DNA of 39,607 nt from a bacterium (lineage in GTDB: Bacteria; Patescibacteriota; Minisyncoccia; 2-02-FULL-40-12; IGHO2-12-FULL-4), in assembly GCA_030647955.1 (NCBI GenBank), contig JAUSIQ010000028.1, forward strand, positions 1 to 39,607, read 5' to 3'. Both the position numbers and the translations under genes were made by a program. Of this stretch, positions 5,996 through 15,639 are shown in pieces. The notes under the pieces were generated by a model, which searched no databases, was not told the DNA's origin, and saw nothing but the letters and a program-made list of their open reading frames with translations. Positions within the stretch are counted from its first letter, which is position 1. Each line of letters begins with the position of its first letter.

Positions 5996-7627
5996 TTACT
6001 TACCGATGGCCGCTTTTACTAATCCCACAAACAGAGGATGAGGATTTAACGGACGAGATTTTAATTCCGGATGAAATTGCGAACCCACGAAAAACTTGTG
6101 ACCGGGCAGCTCAATCATCTCCACCAAATCATGCTTCGGATTGTGCCCCGCCAAAACCAGCCCCTTCTGTTCCAGAGCTTTTCGGTACTTATTATTCACC
6201 TCATAACGATGGCGATGTCTTTCAGAAATCAGATTCGTTCCGTACAGTTTCGCGCATAAACTGTTTTTAGCCAGCTGACATTTGTACGCGCCCAAACGCA
6301 TCGAGCCACCCATCTCTTTATTCTTAATCTTTCCGATCTGATCGGCCATGGTGTGAATCACCGGATGAGCCGCTTCCGGATTAACCTCCAAAGTATGCGC
6401 GTCTTTCAGACCACAGACATTTCTGGCAAACTCCACCACTGCCAGTTGCAATCCATAGCACAATCCCAGATACGGAATATTGTTCTCTCGCACATAGTTA
6501 ATGGCCAAAATCTTACCCTCTACTCCGCGCTTTCCAAATCCACCCGGTACAATGATCCCATCAAAATTTTTCAGCTCTTCCAATTTAGCCGGCTGCTTTT
6601 CGTAAACTTCGGCATCCAACCAAGTGATCTCCGGCTTCCGGTTCAAGGACCAGGCGGCATGCTTAATCGCTTCCAAAACCGAAATATACGAATCAGTTAA
6701 AGTAAAATCTCCCGTTCCAAAATATTTTCCCACAATGCCAATTTTGACGGGCTCTTTTGCTTCTTTAATTTTTTTCACCAAATTATTCCACGGCCGAAAA
6801 TTCTTCGCTTTCGCTTTCATGCCCACTTTTTGCAAAATTCTTTTGCCTAAATTATCTCTCTCAAAATTAACCGGTACTTCGTAAATCGAAGAGATATCCG
6901 GAGCGGAGATGATATCCTGCACCTGCATATTACAAAAAATTGAAACTTTATCTTTTCGCACCTCGTCTAAAGCCACACTCGCCCGGGCAATGATAAAATC
7001 GGGCTGTATTCCGGCCGAGTTTAAGGAACGTACCGCGTGCTGAGTTGGTTTGGTTTTCATTTCCCCCACCATTTTAGGAATTGGAAAGTAACTCACCAAC
7101 ATAAACAACACCTGGCCGGGCATTCTCAAGCGCATGATACGTCCTGTTTCTAAAAACAATAAATTTTCATACTCACCCACCGTCCCACCAATTTCAATCA
7201 ACACAAAATCAGCTTTACTTTTCTTGGCTACCCGCACTAAACGATTCTCAATTTCATCGGTAACGTGAGGAATAATCTGCACGCATTTTCCGCCATAACC
7301 CAGGTTTCTTTCTCGATTGATCACCGATTGATACACCAACCCGGTGGTCATGTAGTTTCCGCGCAAAATATCCTCATCCGCGAAACGCTCGTAGTTGCCA
7401 ATGTCTTGATCGCACTCCATGCCATCATCGGTCACGAACACTTCCCCATGTTCGATAGGATTCATCGTGCCCGCATCCACATTCAAATACGGATCAATCT
7501 TTACGGCCGTGACCTTAAAACCATAGTCCTTGAGAATTCTGGCCGTGGAGGCCACGGTCACACCTTTACCAATTCCCGACATCACTCCACCCGCCACAAA
7601 GATGAATTTTGTTTTTAGTTTCGCCAT
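5996..7627 (-). CDS. pyrG: CTP synthase
   Basis: Amination of UTP to CTP using glutamine and ATP; cytoplasmic. The 543 residues are the normal length. The N-terminal synthase domain (1-265) has the P-loop-like G-G-V-M-S-G-I-G-K-G and the E-H-G-E-V-F-V-T-D-D-G motif. The C-terminal glutamine amidotransferase domain has the G-L-C-Y-G-L-Q nucleophile elbow (a typical motif is GICLGMQ; the Cys is retained) and the F-H-P-E-L-K-S-R catalytic His/Glu. The divergent sigma-factor gene shares the 124-nt upstream region. Confidence 0.97.
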   Translation of the reverse strand: MAKLKTKFIFVAGGVMSGIGKGVTVASTARILKDYGFKVTAVKIDPYLNVDAGTMNPIEHGEVFVTDDGMECDQDIGNYERFADEDILRGNYMTTGLVYQSVINRERNLGYGGKCVQIIPHVTDEIENRLVRVAKKSKADFVLIEIGGTVGEYENLLFLETGRIMRLRMPGQVLFMLVSYFPIPKMVGEMKTKPTQHAVRSLNSAGIQPDFIIARASVALDEVRKDKVSIFCNMQVQDIISAPDISSIYEVPVNFERDNLGKRILQKVGMKAKAKNFRPWNNLVKKIKEAKEPVKIGIVGKYFGTGDFTLTDSYISVLEAIKHAAWSLNRKPEITWLDAEVYEKQPAKLEELKNFDGIIVPGGFGKRGVEGKILAINYVRENNIPYLGLCYGLQLAVVEFARNVCGLKDAHTLEVNPEAAHPVIHTMADQIGKIKNKEMGGSMRLGAYKCQLAKNSLCAKLYGTNLISERHRHRYEVNNKYRKALEQKGLVLAGHNPKHDLVEMIELPGHKFFVGSQFHPELKSRPLNPHPLFVGLVKAAIGK

Positions 7628-7691
7628 CGTTACTCTATGTTAAATTATTATTTATAAAATCAAAAGAGCGGCTGTGCCCAAAAAAGCCATC

Positions 7692-7720
7692 TTGACATAC
7701 AATATATCTTATATTATTAT
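7692..7720 (+). promoter_or_regulatory. Near-consensus sigma-70 promoter of the sigma-factor gene
   Basis: TTGACA (7692-7697), a 17-bp spacer, then TATTAT (7715-7720). The predicted start is about 7727, which leaves a leader of about 25 nt before the GTG at 7752. It also shows that the frame upstream of 7752 is not translated from the same transcript. Confidence 0.85.
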
Positions 7721-7751
7721 AGCGCATGGTTCTTTTATATCGGAGGTACGA

Positions 7752-8618
7752 GTGCAAGAGCATGTTCTAAGCGATGTTCAACATTACCTACATGCCTCCA
7801 CCGCCTTTCCCCTCTTAGGTAAAGCCGGCGAGGTAAGGTTGTTTAGTGAGCTAGCGAGAACCAACGACCCCGCCGAGAAGAGACGCATAAAAGAAGAGAT
7901 CTTTAACGCCAATATACGGTTAGTTGTCTCCATAACCAAACAGTTTTTCGATCCACTCGAAAACCTTACCCAAATGGACCTCATCCAGGAAGGTAATTTA
8001 GGGCTGATACGGGCTATCGAAAAATTTGACTACAAGCTCGGGAATCGATTCTCGACCTACGCCACCTGGTGGATTAGACAAGCGGCCGGCCGTGCTCTGG
8101 CCGATAAATCTCGTACGATTCGTATTCCGGTACACATGGTGGGAGAAATTAATAGGTGCAAAAGGATAATCCGCTCTTTGTTCAATAGCTTGGGGCGCGA
8201 CCCATCGATAAGGGAAATTGCTAGAAGCATGGTCACCAGTATAAGAAACGTTGAGAATATTCTGCGAATTTCCGAACAGACGTTATCGCTTAGTCAACCG
8301 TTAACCGGTGATAATGATACTCTTACCATTGGTGATGGCCTAGAAGCATCGCCAGACCAAGCCCCTTCTCCCCTAGAACAAGCGGAGAATGAAAGCCATT
8401 CTCAATGGCTCGATGCTTTTATAAATACCTTCCTTACCTCTCGTGAGAAAGAGATTTTGCACTTAAGATTCGGTTTAGATGGTAAAGGAGAACGTACCCT
8501 GAAAGAAGTAGGCCGTATTTTCTCCGTTACGCACGAACGTATCCGACAGATCGAAACTAAAGCCCTTCGGAAGTTAAAACGAAAAGCGAACTTCGTAAAG
8601 CAAAAGCCCCGACTATAA
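7752..8618 (+). CDS. RNA polymerase sigma-70 family factor (RpoD/group 2-like), 288 aa
   Basis: Directs RNA polymerase to promoters. The region 2 signature runs D-L-I-Q-E-G-N-L-G-L-I-R-A-I-E-K-F-D-Y and continues to S-T-Y-A-T-W-W-I-R-Q-A, followed by region 3 (R-I-P-V-H-M) and region 4.2 ending T-H-E-R-I-R-Q-I-E-T-K-A-L-R-K-L-K. There is no acidic region 1.1. I place the start at GTG 7752: it has GGAGGT at a good distance, while an upstream in-frame ATG at 7674 lies before the -35 box. The gene is monocistronic, with its terminator overlapping the stop codon. Whether it is the principal or an alternative factor cannot be decided here. Confidence 0.92.
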   Translation: MQEHVLSDVQHYLHASTAFPLLGKAGEVRLFSELARTNDPAEKRRIKEEIFNANIRLVVSITKQFFDPLENLTQMDLIQEGNLGLIRAIEKFDYKLGNRFSTYATWWIRQAAGRALADKSRTIRIPVHMVGEINRCKRIIRSLFNSLGRDPSIREIARSMVTSIRNVENILRISEQTLSLSQPLTGDNDTLTIGDGLEASPDQAPSPLEQAENESHSQWLDAFINTFLTSREKEILHLRFGLDGKGERTLKEVGRIFSVTHERIRQIETKALRKLKRKANFVKQKPRL

Positions 8619-8633
8619 GCCGGGGCTTTTTTT
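8602..8633 (+). terminator. Intrinsic terminator overlapping the sigma-factor stop
   Basis: AAAAGCCCCG (8602-8611) pairs perfectly with CGGGGCTTTT (8621-8630), and the T-run extends to 8633. The stop codon TAA (8616-8618) lies in the loop, so the last codons form the stem. Confidence 0.9.
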
Positions 8634-8652
8634 AATACTCGAGGGGATGAGA

Positions 8653-10490
<1,838 letters not shown>

Positions 10491-10498
10491 ATCTATAA

Positions 10499-10786
10499 TT
10501 ATTCTATTATTGCTAAGATATCTTCTTCGCGAGCGATTAAATATTCCTTGTCGTCCAATTTAATTTCGTTCGGGCCGTACTTCGTAAACAAAACGACGTC
10601 ACCCTTCTTTACCGAAAGAGGAATAAGTTTTCCATCTTCCATTTTACCCGGTCCCACCGCCACGACCTTCGCTTTTTCCGGACGTTCCTTCTGGACAGTC
10701 TCTGGCAAAAGGATACTTCCCTTTTTGCGCTCTTCGCGCAGAGCTTCTAATAAAACCTGATCGCGTAATGGCTTTATCTTAATCAT
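10499..10786 (-). CDS. groES: Co-chaperonin GroES (10 kDa)
   Basis: The lid of the GroEL chamber, 95 residues, full length. It opens [11 protein letters not shown], carries G-S-I-L-L-P-E-T in the mobile-loop region and closes with D-I-L-A-I-I-E; V-V-A-V-G-P-G and [10 protein letters not shown] are typical of the beta-barrel. First gene of the groES-groEL unit, preceded by a CIRCE-like operator and a TATAAT box. Confidence 0.97.
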   Translation of the reverse strand: MIKIKPLRDQVLLEALREERKKGSILLPETVQKERPEKAKVVAVGPGKMEDGKLIPLSVKKGDVVLFTKYGPNEIKLDDKEYLIAREEDILAIIE

Positions 10787-10820
10787 GAAAATTTATTAAT
10801 ATTTACCTGTTATAATTGTT

Positions 10821-10855
10821 ATTATATTTTAGCAATCCCGACCAGAGACTGCTAA
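10821..10855 (-). promoter_or_regulatory. CIRCE operator (HrcA site) and -10 box of groES-groEL
   Basis: On the minus strand TTAGCAGTC, exactly 9 nt, then GATTGCTAA (10855-10829). The consensus CIRCE is TTAGCACTC-N9-GAGTGCTAA, so each arm differs at one base and the spacer length is exact. A TATAAT (10826-10821) follows immediately downstream. HrcA repression of groESL is established for many bacteria; no hrcA gene is in the window. Confidence 0.85.
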
Positions 10856-10947
10856 TAGAGCTCCATCTTAAGGCAAAGCCCCAAAGCCGTCAAGTCCTAC
10901 ATTAGGCCTACTAGCCTCAGTACTTCTTCACTCGCATTCGGTCGAAA

Positions 10948-10969
10948 CAAAAACCCCACCAAAGGGGTT
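10948..10969 (-). terminator. Intrinsic terminator of the 136-aa hypothetical gene
   Basis: AACCCC (10952-10957) / GGGGTT (10964-10969) with a 6-nt loop, then TTTTTGTTT on the minus strand. The stop codon at 10968-10970 overlaps the stem base. Confidence 0.8.
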
Positions 10970-11378
10970 AACTCAACGGCACCATTTGCCACTTGGCAGA
11001 CTTAATACCAGCTGCCTGGCCATCCATAAATTCATCGATAACGACAGCGTTCAATCCTGCCTTGGTATTTTCCTCCGCAGGAAAATTGCCATCTTTCTCT
11101 TTATTAGCTAACCGGAACTCGTCTTCCCCCGCTCCTCGAAAATATACGATCTCATCCGAGAACAGATCATGGAGATTCGCTAGAACAGCTATCTCAAAAA
11201 CAATGTGGTCGTCCGAAACCCTTATTCCTCGCGAAAGCGCCCCAACTTGTCCACTCGCGCCAAATGGATCCTGATAAAAAGCCGTGTCTTCAACTCTGAA
11301 ATTCTCACCCGGGACTTCTTGTGAACTCTTCGCCCTTAATGGAAAAGTTTCCGCTGGAAAAATCTCTTCTAATTTCAA
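10968..11378 (-). CDS. Hypothetical protein, 136 aa
   Basis: No recognised family. It has no signal peptide and no membrane segment, is acidic (many E and D) and seems to be a compact alpha/beta protein. Notable stretches are I-V-F-E-I-A-V-L-A-N-L-H-D-L-F-S and A-V-V-I-D-E-F-M-D-G-Q-A-A-G. The start is TTG at 11378 with a perfect AAGGAGG 5 nt upstream. It is monocistronic, with its own TTGACA-16-TAAAAT promoter and terminator. It marks the boundary between groESL and the accessory block. Confidence 0.75.
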   Translation of the reverse strand: MKLEEIFPAETFPLRAKSSQEVPGENFRVEDTAFYQDPFGASGQVGALSRGIRVSDDHIVFEIAVLANLHDLFSDEIVYFRGAGEDEFRLANKEKDGNFPAEENTKAGLNAVVIDEFMDGQAAGIKSAKWQMVPLS

Positions 11379-11408
11379 GGCGTCCTCCTTATTTAAGATA
11401 CTTGTTGT

Positions 11409-11436
11409 ATTTTACAAAATAAAAACTTCCTGTCAA
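11409..11436 (-). promoter_or_regulatory. Promoter of the 136-aa hypothetical gene
   Basis: On the minus strand TTGACA (11436-11431), a 16-bp spacer, TAAAAT (11414-11409), then a leader of about 25 nt containing AAGGAGG. On the plus strand a TTGACT (11455-11460) could be the -35 of the divergent receptor gene, but its -10 is poor. Confidence 0.75.
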
Positions 11437-11515
11437 TCCAGGTGAAAAACGGTGTTGACTTTGAGAGGTAAAGTGCCATCTTTAGAGAAATGGTCCTTAA
11501 CAAATAGGTGAGCAA

Positions 11516-14014
11516 ATGCGCAAAGTTTTTCTGCGTCACACGCTTTGGGGTGTCCTCCTTACTATCGGCATACTTTTCCCTCCTGTCGTTTCTGCTCAAG
11601 TGCAGGTCACGATTAGTGGAAAAATCGCCGACGAATTGGAGAATCCTATTGCGAACGCGATGATTGTACTAGAACCGGAGCAAGCCGGTTCCCGATTGGA
11701 AATTACCACCCAAGAAGATGGCCGCTTCAATATTAGCCGCGACTTGAGCATCGCCGGCGCTTATCGCCTCTCCGCTCACGCCCCCGGTTATTACGAATTA
11801 AAAAAACCGGAGCCGATTATCTTAGTGGTTGGTCTTAACATCATATCCGTTCAGCTGATCAAAGAAGAAATGATCAAGAACTCTCTAACCGTTACCGCCG
11901 ATATTTATTCTCCGGCACACCTGAAAATTGAACAACTAGAAATGTCTCAACAGTTATCTGCCAAGCAAATTGATAATGTACCGGTGGTGCGGGCGGCTAA
12001 GCTAGAAAATGCTATCGCCGCCTTACCAGGAGTGGCCAAAGATCAGACCGGACAACTCCATCTTTATGGCAGTCCCGCCGATCAAATTAATTGGCTGTTC
12101 AATGGTTTTAGTTTAAATGATCCGGCCAGTGGCAAGCTAGAGGCTAATATCGGCATCGAGAGTATCGGAGGAATAAACGCTTTTGCCAGCCGCTACTCTG
12201 TAGAGTACGGGCCAGGCAGTGGCGGAACAATCTCCCTAGAAACCAAATCGCCGACCAATAAACATGCTTATCATTTTACTGATGCCGTGCCGGGAATCGA
12301 ATTTAACAACGGCTTGAAGTTTAATAGCTGGGGACCACAACTTAATTTCTCCGGGCCAATTAAAAAAGATCGTGCCTGGTACTTTCTCGGTTTGAACACT
12401 GAATATCGAAAAAGTTTTATTCGGGAACTTCCGGAAACTGAAAACGAATTCAGCTATTGGAATAGTAGCGGCGTCAGCCGCTTCCAATTAAACTTGAGCC
12501 CGCGCCACACTCTCCATGCCGGCCTACTCTATAATTACTTTGATGCTCCACAATTCGGCTTAAACCCTTTCGCCCCCCTGGAAACCACCGCCCATCGTCG
12601 CTCCCGACGAACCTTCCTTTACGCCAAAGATCAGTTCTTTCTTTCGCCAAAAACGATGTTTGAAATTGGCTACGGATTTTACCGCTCCGGTCATCGCGAA
12701 GAACCCCGCGGCCAAAAGCCCTATCAGCTGTTTGGACCATATCAAAAAGGCAATTACCCTTTTGATCGCCGCCAAGACAGTGATCGCCACGAACTGCTTA
12801 TCAATGCCCTCCTCACTCCCTGGTCTTTTTACGGAACGCATCAGTGGAAAGTGGGAGGAAATTTTCAGTATCTAAGATATGACCAGGATATTATGCGCAG
12901 TAGTATCGAATACTTTCGCGTCGATGGTACCAAATCTTTCGCGATGAACTACGGCGGCAACGGCCAATTAAGCAAAGCCAACTTGGAGAGCGCTCTATAT
13001 TTCCAAGATCGTTGGACCATTCCGGGCCAACCCTGGCTGATGATCGAAGGCGGTTTGCGCGTCGACTACAATCGTCTTTTGGGCCAACTACCGATTACCC
13101 CTCGCTTCAGTCTTGCCGCCCTGCCGCCTTGGCTAAAAACAAAAACTAAGTTCTCTGCCGGCTTCGGCCTGATTCCCGAGAAAATTAATCTAGCTCTCTT
13201 TACTCGACCGCTGGATCAATTTGTTACTTTTACTCGCTTCTCTCCAGACGGACGCGCCCAGCAAACTAGTCTGCGCTTCCTACCCTTTACTCCCCAGGCC
13301 TTGAAAATGTCGACTATCACCAACACCAGCTTCGGAGTGGAACAGGGCTTTCCTTACAAAATATTTTTGCAGTTCAATTATCTACGCAAAAGAGGGCAAC
13401 ATGGTTATACTTTCTTCCAAGTTCCTTCCCTCCGCCTCAATAGTGATCTACTTTATCGCTTGCAGAGTTCTAAGTCTGAGTCCTTTAACTTTATGGAAGT
13501 GGCGATTAGTAAACAATTTCTTAACAAGTACGACTGGTTTGCCAGTTACGCTTGGTCTAAGGCAATTTCTAACGCCGCCCTCGACATTAACGCTGAAGAT
13601 GCCATTGTCCATCGAAAAACGGCCGGACGTTTGGCCTGGGACACTCCTCATCGATTAACTTCTTGGGGGATATTCCCTCTCGGACAAAAAGAACATCATC
13701 AGTTTTCTTATTTTCTAGAATGGCGCGATGGCTTCCCCTACTTCGCCTACAACGACCAAGGAGAGCAGGTTGGCAACTACAACTTTGACCGCCTACCAAG
13801 ACAGTTCAATCTCAATATTCGCTACGCTTGGAAATTCCGCTTTTGGCGCTATGGATTAAGATTACAACTCGGCTTCGACAATATCGCCAATCGCGCTAAT
13901 TACAATTTTGTTAATCAAAATATTTCTTCTTCCGCCTTTGGAGCTTTGAGTGGCAGTCAGCCGCGCCGCTTCGTTGTCGGTTTACGGTTCTTAAACAAAG
14001 ATCAGATAAAATGA
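11516..14014 (+). CDS. TonB-dependent-receptor-like outer membrane protein, 832 aa
   Basis: A signal peptide (1-27, cleavage after V-V-S-A before Q) precedes a carboxypeptidase-regulatory-like beta-sandwich (about 30-115; T-I-S-G-K-I-A-D and G-R-F-N-I). A TonB-box-like L-T-V-T-A-D follows near 125. The plug (about 140-245) includes L-E-N-A-I-A-A-L-P-G-V, L-F-N-G-F-S-L-N-D-P and Y-G-P-G-S-G-G-T-I-S-L-E-T-K-S. The rest is a barrel rich in alternating aromatic strands, whose last strand R-F-V-V-G-L-R-F resembles an OMP beta-signal, with seven extra residues after it. This architecture is common in Acidobacteriota and Bacteroidota receptors taking up glycans or peptides. No tonB or exbBD is in the window. 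Start ATG has AGGTGA upstream. Very unexpected if the host is Patescibacteria. Confidence 0.85.
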   Translation: MRKVFLRHTLWGVLLTIGILFPPVVSAQVQVTISGKIADELENPIANAMIVLEPEQAGSRLEITTQEDGRFNISRDLSIAGAYRLSAHAPGYYELKKPEPIILVVGLNIISVQLIKEEMIKNSLTVTADIYSPAHLKIEQLEMSQQLSAKQIDNVPVVRAAKLENAIAALPGVAKDQTGQLHLYGSPADQINWLFNGFSLNDPASGKLEANIGIESIGGINAFASRYSVEYGPGSGGTISLETKSPTNKHAYHFTDAVPGIEFNNGLKFNSWGPQLNFSGPIKKDRAWYFLGLNTEYRKSFIRELPETENEFSYWNSSGVSRFQLNLSPRHTLHAGLLYNYFDAPQFGLNPFAPLETTAHRRSRRTFLYAKDQFFLSPKTMFEIGYGFYRSGHREEPRGQKPYQLFGPYQKGNYPFDRRQDSDRHELLINALLTPWSFYGTHQWKVGGNFQYLRYDQDIMRSSIEYFRVDGTKSFAMNYGGNGQLSKANLESALYFQDRWTIPGQPWLMIEGGLRVDYNRLLGQLPITPRFSLAALPPWLKTKTKFSAGFGLIPEKINLALFTRPLDQFVTFTRFSPDGRAQQTSLRFLPFTPQALKMSTITNTSFGVEQGFPYKIFLQFNYLRKRGQHGYTFFQVPSLRLNSDLLYRLQSSKSESFNFMEVAISKQFLNKYDWFASYAWSKAISNAALDINAEDAIVHRKTAGRLAWDTPHRLTSWGIFPLGQKEHHQFSYFLEWRDGFPYFAYNDQGEQVGNYNFDRLPRQFNLNIRYAWKFRFWRYGLRLQLGFDNIANRANYNFVNQNISSSAFGALSGSQPRRFVVGLRFLNKDQIK

Positions 14015-14046
14015 TCCCGCCCTTATGTACAAGAGCGGGATTTTAT
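14014..14046 (+). terminator. Intrinsic terminator of the receptor gene
   Basis: ATCCCGC (14014-14020) / GCGGGAT (14035-14041) with a 14-nt loop, then TTTTATAATTT. It overlaps the TGA stop codon. Confidence 0.8.
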
Positions 14047-14051
14047 AATTT

Positions 14052-14074
14052 AAAAACCGAGGTTGGCTCGGTTT
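14052..14074 (-). terminator. Intrinsic terminator of the glycosidase gene
   Basis: AAACCGAG (14054-14061) / CTCGGTTT (14067-14074), 5-nt loop, followed on the minus strand by TTTAAATT. It overlaps the glycosidase stop codon and faces the receptor terminator. Confidence 0.8.
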
Positions 14075-15572
14075 AAAATAATTGTGCGAAAGAAATTCTT
14101 ATCCAGGATTTCGTGGAATTACCCGTGCGATCATAGGCAACCGCTACCAGTAAACCACCCCCGGAACGAGTTAAAAACTTCTCTCTTTTTAAAATAGTTT
14201 GGTAGGGAGCAGCGTACAGGACATCGAGCTTTTCCCTATCGAGCCAGAACTCCACCCTCTCTACTTTGTCATTATCGCTCGCCCCGGCGTAGATAATCTG
14301 ATCTGCCAACAAGCGTGCACGGTTAAAGGGGTAGGTTAAAACAATTTGCGGAGGAGTAACATCGGGATTCTCCACTACGGTTGGCCAGCCCAATATCTGA
14401 TTGGTATCTTTGAGCTTGGTAAGAATAAAATCAGTCATCCCCGGTTCCAAAGTATAGAGCTGTTCGTAGGCTACATAGTAGGGAAAGTTGGGATAATACT
14501 GCCAACCCCATAGCGCGCTAAAAGGTATCCTTAGTGAAACAATTTTTCGCAACACGCTTTGCGTAAAGCGACCCTCTCCATCTTGAGGAATACTAGGATC
14601 ATTATCTCCAAACTCTCCTAAAAATAAGAGCTTGCCCGCAGCATCGGCTATCGCTTTCACTATATCAAGTATATCGGCATTGTCGGACCCTCGGATAGAA
14701 AAGCGCTCATTGTCCCGACTAGTGCAATCCGCGTTCTCGCAGAAATTATAAGGATGGTAGCTGATGATGTCGAAGGCTTTATGCATCTCCAAAAGATTTT
14801 TGATAAATTCGCCCATCGAATCTTCTGTCCAGTCCGGTCCGTTCTCAGACCATTCCGGCTGTCGCTGAAGGTGCACCGCGGTGCGCCGCGATCCATAAAA
14901 TCCGGAGGAGATCATCCGCGAAGGATCCAAAGAACGCAATTCTTTCGTAAACTCCAAGGTAAAATTAATTAATTCGTCCGAGGTGAAATTCTCGCCTTTT
15001 AGCTTAAAACGGCGATCAATGTCAAGCTCGGCATCCAAGTCCCACTCATTCCCCATCTCCCAGAAGAGGATGTCGTCTGAATCTCGATAACGCAAGACTA
15101 GTTCCGTCATGTATTGATTGAGTAAACTTCGAGATTTTGAGTTACGATCGGTAAGAAAGGTATGAGTGTTTTCTTTGGCCAGTAGCGGAAATTGTCTTAT
15201 CCACCAAACCACGGTCGGAATAATTTTTATATTATTCCGATGCAAATCGACGATCATCTCATCAAACTTTTCCCAATATTTTTCGGGGTTAGCTTGCCAG
15301 ATCAAAAGATCTCGATGACTATACCCCGAAGCAGCAATTCTAAAATATTTTATCCCCAGATTTTTAGCATCCACGATGGATTTCTTACCCATCGCTAAGG
15401 TCACCGCGCGCGGAACCTTCTCCCCCGAAGCCGTTCCCAAGTATTGTAGCCAGAGATCAAATTTGACCAGCCCTACCGCCGGACGCACCGGACCAATTTC
15501 ATCTTCCTGCCCATAAGACATTATCATTGTAGCCACAACCATCGCGAGAAGTAAAATACCTACTCTGCGCAT
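14073..15572 (-). CDS. Secreted clan GH-A (GH5-like) glycoside hydrolase
   Basis: A signal peptide (to about residue 21, ending M-S-Y-G before Q-E) precedes a (beta/alpha)8 glycosidase. Counted from ATG 15572, the acid/base is Glu166 in W-E-M-G-N-E-W, the nucleophile Glu310 in F-L-G-E-F-G, and His263 lies in I-S-Y-H-P-Y; these are the usual clan GH-A positions. A C-terminal Ig-like domain (about 405-499) opens with T-P-P-Q-I-V-L-T-Y-P and has D-N-D-K-V-E-R-V-E-F-W. Likely an endo-acting beta-mannanase or cellulase type enzyme, substrate unknown. An upstream in-frame GTG (15578) is the alternative start. It is last of the secreted-protein genes on this strand and lies in a convergent pair with the receptor gene. 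Confidence 0.85.
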   Translation of the reverse strand: MRRVGILLLAMVVATMIMSYGQEDEIGPVRPAVGLVKFDLWLQYLGTASGEKVPRAVTLAMGKKSIVDAKNLGIKYFRIAASGYSHRDLLIWQANPEKYWEKFDEMIVDLHRNNIKIIPTVVWWIRQFPLLAKENTHTFLTDRNSKSRSLLNQYMTELVLRYRDSDDILFWEMGNEWDLDAELDIDRRFKLKGENFTSDELINFTLEFTKELRSLDPSRMISSGFYGSRRTAVHLQRQPEWSENGPDWTEDSMGEFIKNLLEMHKAFDIISYHPYNFCENADCTSRDNERFSIRGSDNADILDIVKAIADAAGKLLFLGEFGDNDPSIPQDGEGRFTQSVLRKIVSLRIPFSALWGWQYYPNFPYYVAYEQLYTLEPGMTDFILTKLKDTNQILGWPTVVENPDVTPPQIVLTYPFNRARLLADQIIYAGASDNDKVERVEFWLDREKLDVLYAAPYQTILKREKFLTRSGGGLLVAVAYDRTGNSTKSWIRISFAQLF

Positions 15573-15589
15573 AGCCACCCCATTTAAAA

Positions 15590-15617
15590 TTAAAAAGTGC
15601 TACCCATAAAGTAGCAC
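15590..15617 (-). terminator. Intrinsic terminator of the trypsin-like protease gene
   Basis: GTGCTAC (15597-15603) / GTAGCAC (15611-15617), 7-nt loop, then TTTTTAATTTT on the minus strand. It separates the protease gene from the glycosidase gene downstream. Confidence 0.85.
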
Positions 15618-15639
15618 ATCGTTTTCCAAGATCAAATCC

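Noticed and set aside
12236-12841. Minus-strand open frames within the receptor gene
   Set aside because: They overlap a continuous 832-codon frame with clear domain order and lack start signals; shadows.
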